From NCBI GenBank assembly GCA_003116995.1, contig BDSL01000015.1, positions 248,001 through 312,000 on the forward strand: DNA of 64,000 nucleotides, written 5' to 3'. Under the pieces are notes generated by a model. It was not told the DNA's origin and made no database searches. It saw only the letters and a list, made by a program, of their open reading frames with translations. How positions within the stretch are numbered: position 1 is the first letter of the stretch; each line of letters begins with the position of its first letter. The translations under genes and the position numbers were made by a program. The stretch is from Yamagishiella unicocca (taxonomy: Eukaryota; Chlorophyta; Chlorophyceae; Chlamydomonadales; Volvocaceae). Below are positions 24,086-34,429 of the stretch, one piece after another.

Positions 24086-26063
24086 TTTGCCGCTACCGGG
24101 TTGCTGCCAACAGTGGCCGCAGTAGCCAACAATTGGTTGTAGCATGGGGTGCTATGTTACCGGTATTCGGACTGCGGTTATGAGAGGCGGGGCTGCTAGG
24201 TTGTAGGTACTGGGGTCAGAGCAAGCGACTGTAACAAATGCAGAGATGTTTAGCGGCGCGTTGATTAGGTGGTCCGAGAACGTAAGGTCCATGAGAACGT
24301 AAGGTCCATGTTATTATTCACGGCGCATGTCCGAACGAGCCGGCAGTTGTGGCTGAGCTGTTGCATGACGTCATGTCGTCGTTAATATGGCTTCATCATC
24401 GGTGATATTATTCCAAAGCACTCATGGCCTGATGGCTGCTAGGGTCCTCGGACGACGACGCATGTGGCCGGGGTCCTCCTGGCGGCCTTACGGCGTTGGT
24501 AGCAAGCCATGGCGAGATCCATTGGCAAATGGGCGATTGGGAGTCTTGTTGGGAGCAACTGCCATAATGGCGGTACCTCATATTGCGTTGGGTGCAGTCG
24601 GTCTGGTCTGTCAGTAGTGGAGTCGTGCACATTTACCTTTTGGGAGCAACTCGAGAGGCTTTGCCGAGTAGGCCGCGTAGCCCTGGAGATAATAGTGGTC
24701 CAGGATGTCGTTTGCTAGTTGGTTAGCTTTGGCCGAGGTTTGTCTGCTAGTAGTACCCTTGCTGGTTGTATCTGTCGTACTTATCACGGTGGTGGTGCGC
24801 AGTCGGGGAGGAAGATGTGAACGTATGAAGACGGCCGTCAGCATTCATGACGAAGGCGCGTGCACTTGCCCTGCTGCTGCTGTTGCTATTGGTGACGAAC
24901 ACCGCACAGAACTCTTGTCCTCTAGGCGGGAGGATCGTCATAAGAATCATAAGAACTGTCATTTCGCATACCGGTAGTCGCGCCGGTAATGCACAAACAG
25001 CACTTACGTAAGGCAATTCCCGGTGGTGCTTCGCATCATTTGAGGGAGGGAGAGAATGGCGTTGGTTTTACCTCCAGCCCAGAAAGGTGATGCGGGCACA
25101 AAGAGGCGGAGTACGCCCCTGAGTTCCCCACCCCCTTGACACACGCCAGGCTCCGGCAGGCGTAATATTATTATTATTACTATTCTCCAGTCCAGAACGG
25201 GAGAGGCGCCAAGAACGCATCGCCGTGCGTGCCAGCGGTGAAGGGTGCAGTTGCATACTGGGCGCATAGTGGCATGTTAGTTGAGAGTCGTTTGACCCAC
25301 ACATGAATTATGGGTGCCGAGGAAGGTGTACCCCAGGCTATGCGTTATGCGTAAAATAATGCCGTTCGAAAGACGGTTTTGGGAGATGCTGTGGCAAAAA
25401 CACGCGCGCGTACCGAACAGCACCACAAGTAGGTATTTTGCTCGTTCCCTATTTCGAAACTTATTATAACGGCTGTTTCGCCGCTCGCCATTTACATCAT
25501 CGCGGATGCTGGTCATTGACGTATGCGTTGCTAGCTGACCGCAGTCGCTTGCTTAGGTAATTATGGGAATTGGTGCATGCGTGCATCATACAACAAGCGA
25601 TGCCGGCCGCGCGTCGAAGCACGCGCGCGCCTGGTTGTACGTGTGCCTGCATCCCTGGCCGGTACTGTACTTGCAGATACTTGTCGTGAAGCGCGCATGG
25701 TCGCGCGGCAGAGCTTCCCCGCCGCACCAAGATCGGTAGGCTTAGAACATCCGGGTTTTTTTTCCATTTTCCATTTCCCACCTGACAGTGGCCTTGCCAC
25801 GCCCGGTCCGGCCATAATGCCTTTTCATTAGTAGCACATACGTCTTAAGCTCGCGTGCGCGCCTCGGCATGTGCGGCCGTTATGACGACATCGACTTTCC
25901 TGCATCGTCCTGAACCCCTTCGGCTATAGATCGTTATGGGCTATGGACCATTTCGCAGCTTATCGTGTAACGCGCACGCAGCACCCCCTCGTCACGCCGT
26001 CGGCTGACCTCATCAACCTGACATACACGATACGTGCCAGCCAGCGCAGCAGCACGCTCTACC

Positions 26064-29000
26064 CTAGAACGCCCCGAGCGGCAGCGGCGGCGTGATGACC
26101 GTGCTGATGTCATCCATGTCATCGTCGTACAACGGCTTGACGTCAGAGTTCTTAGCGGCCACCCGCGCCGGCGTGCTCGAGTCCCAGCCAGGCCGATGCT
26201 TTGAGTCAGAGGTGGCATCGGCGGCCGCGTCGGCGTCGGCGTCGTCCGCGGTGGCGGCGCTCCCCTCGGGAGCCATATCCTCGCCGCCGCCGCCAGGTGC
26301 TGCGGCGGCGGCGCGCGCGGCTGCCGCCGCCTGCGTCGCTTCTTCGGCGGCCGCCAGCTGATCCTCCAGCCTTGCGAGCGCTCTGGGCGGTCAGACGCGT
26401 TGCAGATCCAGATTCAGGTCAAGGCCGGTTAAGTGCAGATTTTGGGATCCGGGTCGAAAAACCTGGGGAAAACTGTGAATGGCGTCACTTTCCGTTTATG
26501 ATGAAAGCCGCCGCAGGTGAGGTGCCGAGGCGCGGTGTGCGGTCGAGCACGTCAGGACATGGTGCGGGGTGAGGTGAGGGCGGGTGCGGGTAACGAAGTG
26601 CGACCGCTGCAGAAACATCTGCTTCGCTCGAGCGCCAGCAGGCATCCCAGAAACGATCAGGGCTGCCTCGCAAAGGTACCGCGCACACGCCCCAACCGAG
26701 CACCCAGCCCCACCTGCACGCGTTGTGCTTCAGACGAGCTGACGGACCGCCAGGCACCACGACGGGGGCCTCCCCCTCCTCCAGCGCTGGGCCCACAATC
26801 TCCTGCCACGTGGGAAGAGGTGCACATTGTAAGACCTGCAGGCCCCCTTGTAAACGAGCTGTAGTGGGCAGTGGGTTGGCTGAAGCGACGTGTGGGCCCT
26901 CGTATCGGCCACGCTGCCACCAAAACCATGCCCCAGGGTCCGGTTCCCTCCCCCCTCCTGCCCTCCCGTCCTGCGTCCCCTGCGTGAGGCCGCCCCCCCC
27001 CGCGCCCCCGGGTTCCCTCCCACCCCCCCCGCCCCCCGGGTTTCCTCTCACCCCCCCCGCGCCCCCGGGTTCCCTCCCACCCCCCCCGCGCCCCCCGAGT
27101 TCCCTCTCACACCCCCCGCGCCCCCGGGTTCCCTCTCACACCCCCCGTGCCCCCCGGGTTCCCTCCCACCCCCCCCGCGCCCTCGCCCGCAGCAGCTCCA
27201 CTCACCCGCAGCAGCTCCACGCCTCGCAGGCGCCCCAGCTGCACAGCGGCGGCCTGCTCCCGACACAGGTGGCACAGCGCGGCTGCGGCGTTGACCTGGC
27301 GGCGCGGATGGCAGGGCAGGACCGGGCAGGGCAGGGCAGGGCAGGGCAGGGGAGCGGCGGTAGGGGTGATGTGGTGATGTGGTGGCGGTAGGCAAGGTAG
27401 CAGCAGCGTGAGCTCGACCGCGAGGACGACGACCACCACAAAGCAGTCCGTTGGGGCAAGGATGGGGGAGCAAAGGGTGAGCGAAGGGGAAGCAAAGGGG
27501 GAGCGAAGGACCCAGGTGGTGAAGGCAGGCTGCCGTCCCTCCGCCCCACCGCAATGCCCCACCTGCGCTGGCTCCGGAGCCTCCTTCAGGCACCGCAGCA
27601 GCAACCCGAAGCTCTCCCCGAACTCGACCTGGCGGGGGACCGAGTGGGAGAGAAGGAAGAGGGATGGAGGGGGGGATGGGTTTAGGGTTTGGGCAGGGTG
27701 GGCGAGCGGGGGAGTGCCGCAGCAGCAGATGGTGTTGGAGACACTGGGCACGGCTCTGAGCACACCCTTCGGTGTGCAGCCCACGCCGGCGTGCCAGCCA
27801 GTCACCAAACCCAGTACGGAGCATCTGCCGCTTCCCCTGCCAGCGAAACACGCACACGTGCGCACGGCAGGCCCACCTGCATCAGCCCCCTGCGCAGGTC
27901 GGGGTGCTTGGCGGCCTCCGCCAGCGCCCCCACGGCGTTACACAGCACCCCTCCAGGGTCCGTGCCGCTGGTGCTCGTGTCCCCTGTGCGGGTTGTGCGG
28001 GTTGTGGGTTCGTGGGTTTGTGGATTCGCGAGTTTGTGGGTTAGCGGGTTAGTGCTTTTGTGGGTTAGCGGGTTAGTGCTTTTGTGGGTTAGCGGGTTAA
28101 TGATTTTGTGAGTTAGCGGGTTAATGATTTTGTGGGTTAGCGGGTTAATGATTTTGTGGGTTAGCGGGTTAATGATTTTGTGGGTTAGCGGGTTAGTGAT
28201 TTTGGGGGCTACTGGGTTAAAAGGTACCATTCCCCGGACTCGAGTGTGCAACCACCGAGCCAACGAACCCGAGACGTGCCTCAAACACATGCACACACAC
28301 ACACGTACCCCCCTCCCGTCCCGTCCCCCCCACCTGACGCCATCCTGTCGTCTAACAAGGCCGCCGCCATCCGTACCAGAGCTGTCAAGCCGCCGCACTC
28401 CTGCGGGGCCACCCAACCCAACCCACGGCGCCAACTCAGTCCACTGCTGCCGCAAGGGCATTGCTGTCGGATACACTCCCGCCACGTCCTCGGCCGCGCT
28501 TGGTTTCTGCCCTCCGTCTCTATGTCGTGTAACCGGGTCTTCTCGCCGCCCCTCCCCCCTCACGTCCCCCACTCCCCCAATATGCAGCAAACGGTTTCCT
28601 ACTCGGCTTCCTAGTCCACGGGCTTTCCTCAACTCCCCACCTGCAGCTACACCCCCCACCTGCAGCTGCTGTCGCGCCAGGTCGTCTCCCCACCTGCAGC
28701 TACAACCTCCCCCACCTGCAGCTACAACCCCCCCACCTGCAGCTGCTGTCGCGCCAGGTCGTCCCGCATCATGGTCACGAACACTGCGCACACGTTGGCG
28801 CGTGCGGCGTCACCTGCGACAGCAGCGGCAGTAGCAGCAGCCAGCGGCAGTAGCAGCATTCAGCGGCAGTAGCGGCAGTCAGCGACAGTAGCAGCAGCAG
28901 CAGCATTGACAGAAGCAATAACACCGCTGTGGGCCACACAACGGAAGCTGACGCGTTTGTGTGTGGGTGCCACTTGGAAGGGCGGCAGCTGCAGCTGGTG

Positions 29001-32000
29001 ACGCTGCAGCCCCCGCGCACCGCACCTGCACCGCCGGGTTCCTAGCCCCGCCCCCGCCCCCGCCCCCGCCCCCGCCCCCGCCCCTGCAGCCCACCTCCCG
29101 CCAGCAGCAAGCCCGCCATGAGGGGCACGCAGCGCGCCTCCACCAGCGCCGCATGGATGTCCGAATTGGCGGCGGCCAGCGAGCAGATGGCGTTGGCCGA
29201 GTTGACCTGGGCGGGCGAGCAAGCAACGATACCGTACCGTATATACCGTTGGTGGCAAAGGGTGGCTTTGCACGGCGCGGCAATTGTGACTGTTGTGATG
29301 GTTATGGTCGTTGCGGGTGGTTGCGCAACCGCCACCCACCTGCATGGCGGGGTCCTGCCCTGGAGCGATCAACTCCAGCAGCGTCCCGAGGGCCCCGCAC
29401 CGGCCCAACTCCAGCTGCATGCCTGGGCCCATGCGAGCCAGCGCCATAAGGCCCAGCAGGCAGTTGCCCCGCACCACCGACGGCACCGGGTACAGCAGCT
29501 CCACGCCGCCGGAGAGGATGTCGGCGGCGACCTCGGCGGGCGGCGGCGGCAGCCGGCCGGCCGCCAGTGCCGCCAGCGCCGCCGGCACTGCCAGCGCCTC
29601 CGTCGCTAGATGGGGTGATGCTGCGGGGTCCTTGCATAGCTCCAGCAGCACTGCCGAGGCGTTGACGCGGGTGCTGGAGGCGGCGGCGACGGACTCGTCG
29701 CCGGCGCCGCTCTTGTTGCGCCCGGACATGCAGAACAGCAGCTGCGGGACCACCTGTGAGGGGAAGGGCAGCGAGGGTGGAGGGTGGGATGGGCCGGGGA
29801 GAGGTAGGGGGCGGCTCGACAGCCGGAGCGTGCGGTATTCAATGACCGACCCAGCGACCCACCGACCCACCGACAAGGGAGGCGTTGCTGGCCGCCGCCC
29901 CTCTCGACTGGACCCCACTAAGACCTACTGGCCGACACTGGAACGCTCGGCGTGCTGTATAACTGTTGATACAGAGGAACATGCCGGCAACGTTTGAGCT
30001 TGACTAGCCGCTGACTCCGCAACCCCCCCCAGCCCAGCTACAATACACGTACAGTACTGAGCCGTTCCCCTACATCGATCCACTGGCCTCCTCTGCCTCC
30101 CTCTCCCCGCCTGTTCTTCGCCTGTTTCCTTTCAAGTGCTCACCTACGGGTTTCCTCTGCACCCCCCTCCCTCCTCCCCCCCCCGGCCTGTTCTCACCGA
30201 CAGAGGTCCATCCGGCTGCGCCATGGCTGGTCGCAAGTTGGGTGGCGACATGCCCGCCAGGTTGTACAGCGCCGTCACGGCGTTGCAGGCGGGCGCGTCG
30301 GGACCCCGCAGCATCCCCGCCGCCAGCGCCGCCACACCTCCCGCCGCCACGATCGCTGCGCGGTACGACTCGTGCGTCCCCGTCAGCTGTACGAGCACTC
30401 CCGCGGCGTTCGTACGCACATTGGCGGCGTTTCCAACCGCCAGGAGGCCCAAGAGGACGGCGATGCCGCCGCCGGCGGCGACGGCGGCGGCGCCGACGGC
30501 GTGGCCCGTCGCCAGATTCCCCAGCGCGCTGCAGGAGTTGGCGATGACGCCGGGCGCGTCGCCGTTGTTGGCGGCGCCAGCGACGGTGCGGCCCTGCATG
30601 GCCTCCAGCAGCCCGTCCACGATGCCGGCGGCGATGAGTGCGGTCTTGTGCGGCGGGGGCCCGCAGGCCAGAGAGGCAATGACCAGGGCGGAGTTGGCTG
30701 CGGCGGCCTTCTCGGGGTGCTTCAGGAGGATGCGGAGGAGGGACTCGGGGGCGCCTGAGGGGCGGCGGTGGGGAGGGGGGGGTGCAGGGAGGAGTGCGGG
30801 ACATCGGGAGGAGGCTAAAGGCGCAGAGTGCCGATGAGCCTTCAGTGCCCGTCACGGCCATCAGTGCCCGTCACCACCTTCCGTAAGCCCACACCTTCGC
30901 TGATCGCCGATCGCCGATCGCTGATCGCTGATCGCTGATCTGTGCCCCCAGCTGCGGCACCTTCGCTGATCTGTGCCCCCAGCTGCGCCACCTTCGCTGA
31001 TCTGTGCCCCCAGCTGCGCCACCTTCGCTGATCTGTGCCCCCAGCTGCGGCACCCAGCGCGCCTGTCCACCCCCCGCCCCCCCACCTGCCGCCCCGCTGC
31101 CCCACCTCGTGCCATGGCGGCGGTCCTCAGACCCGGGTAGTCCGTCACCAGCCCCGACAGCGTCCCTAGCTGGCGGGTCAGCTGCTGGGGGCTAGGAGAC
31201 ATCGGTGGTCCAGGGGTGGCCGCATCCTTGCCGCCCTTCTGCCCCACCGCCGCAGCCGGCGCCGGCGCCTCGGCCTCCTTGCCCATGACCCCGTCCGAGA
31301 CTGCTTCCACCGGCCGCACGGCCGCGTCCTCTGCCAGTGCATCCGCCGCCGCTCGCACCACCGCCAGGCAGTCCAGCAGCTTGACGGCCTCGTCGGTGGA
31401 GCAGCCCGACACCGCCTGCAGGGCGCTGGCGTCCTCCGCACTCACGTCACCGGGCAGCAGCACCTGGGCAGCAGGGTCAGGCAACAGCAGGGTCAGGCAG
31501 CAGCAGGGGCAGGCAGCAGCAGGGGCAGGCAGCAGCAGGGGCAGGCAGCAGGGGCGGTGGGGGCGGCGGGTGGCAGAGGCAGGCGCAGCACAGGTGCATT
31601 GGAGGCACTGGCAGCGCCGCAAGCTCCCGCCTGCATGTTCGTAACCGGGCCACTGTGCCACCGGGCCACCGGGCCACTGGGCGCCTCTAGCAGGCCGCTC
31701 TAGCTCCTCACGTGGGCAACACAGCACACGGCACACTAGAACGCACGACACGGGTTTTCCTTCGTACACGGGTTTTCCTTGCGATCCCACACGACACTCC
31801 ACCCCACACGACGCCCCACAGCCCGCCCGCCAGCACCACCTGCGTGGGTGCCGCCATGAGCTCCTTGAGCAGGTCGGGGAAGCGGTCAACGCTGCCCAGC
31901 AGAGCCTCAACCTCATCCCCCAGTCCGCCACCGCCGCCGCCGCCTCCCCGGGCGCTGTATGGCTTCTTGTGCCTCGCCTGCTGCTCCTCCTCCTGCTCCT

Positions 32001-32858
32001 GCTGCTGCTGGAGGCGCTGCGCCAGGATGCTGGTCAGCTCCTGGGCTCTCCCCTGGACCTCGGTCTGCAGCAACAACGTGGCGCCGTCAGGGGCACGGCC
32101 ATGTGGGGTGATGATGATAATGATCGTGGCGGTGGCGGTGGCGGTGGTGGCGGTGGCGGTGGCGGTGGTGGTGATGAGGATGGTGATGATAATGACGACG
32201 ATAATGATAAGGATGATGATAATGATGAGGATGATGAGGATGATGATGAGGATGATGATGAATAATGATAATGATGATGATAACAATGATGATGAAGGAA
32301 GCAGGTTGTATGGTGGTTGGGGACGGCCGATGCAGCAACGGTACTGTTAGCCAAGAAGTGTCGGCTTCGTAATAAGGTAGGCATAGGGGGAAGTGGCGCG
32401 TGTGGTGCATGTGGCTGGCGTTTTGGGTCTTGGATGCGGTGGCGGGGGGCGGTGTGGTGGCGTTGTCCGTGCGGTGCTTTCATACCTGCGGCTCGTCTGT
32501 GCCGTCCGGGACGGGTGGGTTGACTGCATGGGCTTTGCTTGCTGACCCAGCAGACTTCAGGGACTGTGCGGATGGTGCCGAAGATGCGGGCGCAAGGGCG
32601 GATGACGGTCGTCGCAGTGGGACCGGAATGGCTGCGGCTGCGGGCTGCTGCGAGGGCGGTGAAGACTTCACAATGGTCTCGGACGGTGTGGGGCCTGAAC
32701 GGGGCAGGGGCGAGATTACCCGACGGGCGTGGGAGTAGTGTATGTGTTGCGTAGTAAGGCATGGTGCAGGCGACCTGTTTGTAAGAACAGGCACGACGTG
32801 CGCCGTCGGTGTGCCTACACACCTTCCGGGGTGACCTTCTCGTTTGGTTGCCTGCCAT
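26064..32858 (-). CDS. Armadillo-repeat protein
   Basis: Minus-strand exons: 32858-32819 (tentative), 32694-32486 (acceptor tentative), 32064-31840, 31463-31106, 30754-30198, 29753-29340, 29206-29095, 28813-28737, 28400-28334, 27983-27877, 27628-27563, 27295-27206, 26802-26714, 26382-26064; all phases close, giving 909 residues. From exon 5 on, it reads as ARM repeats with the usual Asn-Ala-x-x-Ala-Leu pattern: VIANSCSALGNLATG, VRTNAAGVLVQLTGT, ACNAVTALYNLAG, VNSANAICSLAA, VLCNAVGALAEAAKH, VNAAAALCHLC. An N-terminal Ser/Pro/Ala linker and a Gln/Glu-rich helix precede them; the C-terminus is Ala-rich and then acidic (PLYDDDMDDISTVI). ARM arrays are protein-binding scaffolds; no catalytic domain or family-specific mark was seen. 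The first exon is the weakest part because the frame before 32694 has no ATG of its own. Confidence 0.8.
26985..27180. repeat. C-rich tandem repeat in an armadillo-gene intron
   Basis: Roughly seven or eight imperfect copies of a 27-29-bp unit built on cgcgcccccgggttccctc with poly-C runs, in intron 26803-27205. Confidence 0.8.
28034..28201 (+). repeat. 24-bp G/T-rich tandem repeat in an armadillo-gene intron
   Basis: Seven copies of a 24-bp unit with core gtgggttagcgggtta followed by atgatttt or gtgctttt, inside intron 27984-28333. Each copy has two or three GGG runs and a GGGTTAG motif. Confidence 0.9.
28504..28550 (+). repeat. Dispersed intronic repeat, family B (copy 1)
   Basis: Contains tgccctccgtct then tgtcgtgtaaccgggtcttc. 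It is antisense to the armadillo gene it lies in. Other copies are in AFG2 introns at 51085-51139, 52571-52600, 53474-53517 and 53567-53615. Confidence 0.7.
28657..28763 (-). repeat. Duplicated exon end plus splice donor
   Basis: The 30 bases 28734-28763 (last 27 coding bases of the exon ending at 28737 plus the start of its donor) recur exactly at 28657-28686 in the following intron, with two more partial copies of the ctgcag|gtgggg junction between them. The second copy would offer an alternative donor 77 nt downstream. Confidence 0.85.
30933..31056 (+). repeat. 31-bp tandem repeat in an armadillo-gene intron
   Basis: Four copies of a 31-bp unit beginning cgctgatctgtgcccccagc, preceded by short gctgatc repeats from about 30896, within intron 30755-31105. 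Confidence 0.85.
32105..32295. repeat. Simple GATGAT/GGTGGC repeat in an armadillo-gene intron
   Basis: Mixed (gatgat)n and (ggtggc)n sequence within intron 32065-32485. Read on the minus strand it gives false Ile- or His-rich frames fused to the real exon at 32064. Confidence 0.8.
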
Positions 32859-34429
32859 TGCTACTGGGCGTTTCTGCGAACAGAAGTTTTATCGATTTGT
32901 GATCATTATGACGCATGTCGGCATAGGTAGCGACGGCATACATCAACTTTGGGCACAATGGTTACCAGTTACATGTGGTCGCGGACTAGCGGCCAGCAGA
33001 AATGGAGCTGCGAAATGAAATATGAGCCTACCTTGAGGCCTGTTTACACTGCTTCCACATCCCATTTTAAATAACTTCCCAAGTCGAAAGGGTCCAGCCT
33101 TCCACAAGCCTTCTTATGCAGCTCGACTCGCCGCCAGCTTTCTTGTACTTCGCTTGCTTGTCATAAAACCTCTATAGTTTATAATTAAACTATTTACGAT
33201 CTTCGTCGCACCGAAGGCCAAGGCAGATAGTATTTATAGTTGTCGCTTTCGAAAGATAAAGTTCTGACAGGTTACAATTCTATGAAGGCACAGGATCGAG
33301 TAGATGTGATGGATACATCGATGGCCGTGACTTGCATCCTCCGAACGCCTGCTGTACGAAGCCTGCTGCAGTACATCACTAAATCACGGAAGGAGGCATG
33401 CCTGCGCCTGGCGCGACCGCCCCACGAGATAGAGACCAGCACGCAGCGGCGATCGCAACAACGCGCTATCATCACTGATGTATGTTATGGAGTTCTTACC
33501 ATACATGCCGGTTCCTGCAACTTGTCATCCAAGATAAGTCGGCTTGCGTGCCTCCTGAAGCATCCCCCAATCCTGCCATCAATGGTCAACCACCTGCTGT
33601 TGCAACCTGAGATTAGAATGTCATCCCGTAACAGGACAATGCTGCGTGCTCCATGCCGTACACGTGCATATGGAATACTCGCTTGCACTTGTCCTCCCTG
33701 GACCCTGCCCGGCCGCTGGACTGCAGGGCTGCCAACGCCGCTCGTCAGCACCCGCATCCACACCGTGATTTCAGCACGAAAAGACATCCGAATGCCAAGC
33801 CCACAAGAGTGATGTGTTGTCTAAACCACAAAAGCGTACACGTGCTCGGGCGCTCGCACATCAGGTGATGCCGCATTCCCGAGCGGCAAGCCTTCAGAAC
33901 GCACACTGCCAGCTCTTATACTATAACCGCCCGCAGCGACATGCACTCGTCGCGTCTTCCGAACGCCGAGCCCAAGTCCGGTGCCAATGTCATGAAAATA
34001 GGCGTAATGTTTCCAGACCAATGCCCCACATTCTACGTATCGCAGTACACATCTTCATCGACTCCTGTCCCCCTTTGACAGCCGTCTAACCACTCTAAAC
34101 CCCACCTGGAGGCCACCAATCGACTCTAAAGTCTAAACCCCACCTGGGGACAACTTGCTATTCCTCTACTGCACGGAGTCGCCGCGCGCAGTGCACGTCA
34201 TTCGCGCGCGCAATCGCATCATGTGACCGGCAGGCACATCGTCACCACGGCTTCCATACCGGTGCCGTGTTGCCATCGCCATCGCCCCCACTTTATCGCT
34301 TCAACCCTGAAGTGCCGTGGCTACTTGCACGCATATGTTCACATCGTCGCTGGGCCCCATGTGGCGCTGCGCCGCTGCGCCGTATCGTCATTTCCCCGGC
34401 GTGCCATAGGGCCCTCCAAGCAGCCCCTA
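32859..34429. other. Intergenic region with no supported gene
   Basis: Lies upstream of the armadillo gene and downstream of the glycosyltransferase gene (both -). A + frame is open at 33240-33812 with ATG at about 33282, and a gtatgt donor-like site follows ATCACTGAT near 33480, but codon use is not GC-biased at third positions and no family is recognisable. Two tctaaaccccacctgg copies lie near 34093-34147. Confidence 0.45.

Larger units (their letters stand above)
23557..26063. other. Convergent intergenic region with short tandem repeats
   Basis: About 2.5 kb between the kinase stop (+) and the armadillo gene stop (-). No exon was found. It contains a TGTAA at 23695-23699 suited to the kinase transcript, the tandem repeats at 23938-24085, a two-copy gagaacgtaaggtccatg at about 24276-24310, and a minus-strand TGTAA near 25491-25495 suited to the armadillo gene. 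Confidence 0.55.

Noticed and set aside
26600..26690. Possible extra exon near the armadillo gene 3' end (minus frame SPDRFWDACWRSSE)
   Set aside because: The exon ending at 26714 joins the last exon at 26382 in phase, giving a continuous helix, so no exon is needed.
27380..27440. Hydrophobic minus-strand frame (FVVVVVLAVELTLLL) as an armadillo-gene exon
   Set aside because: Exons 27628-27563 and 27295-27206 join in phase without it, and it lacks a usable acceptor.
33240..33812. 190-residue plus-strand frame
   Set aside because: First codon is TTG, no family likeness, no third-position GC bias and no splice partners; left as unsupported.
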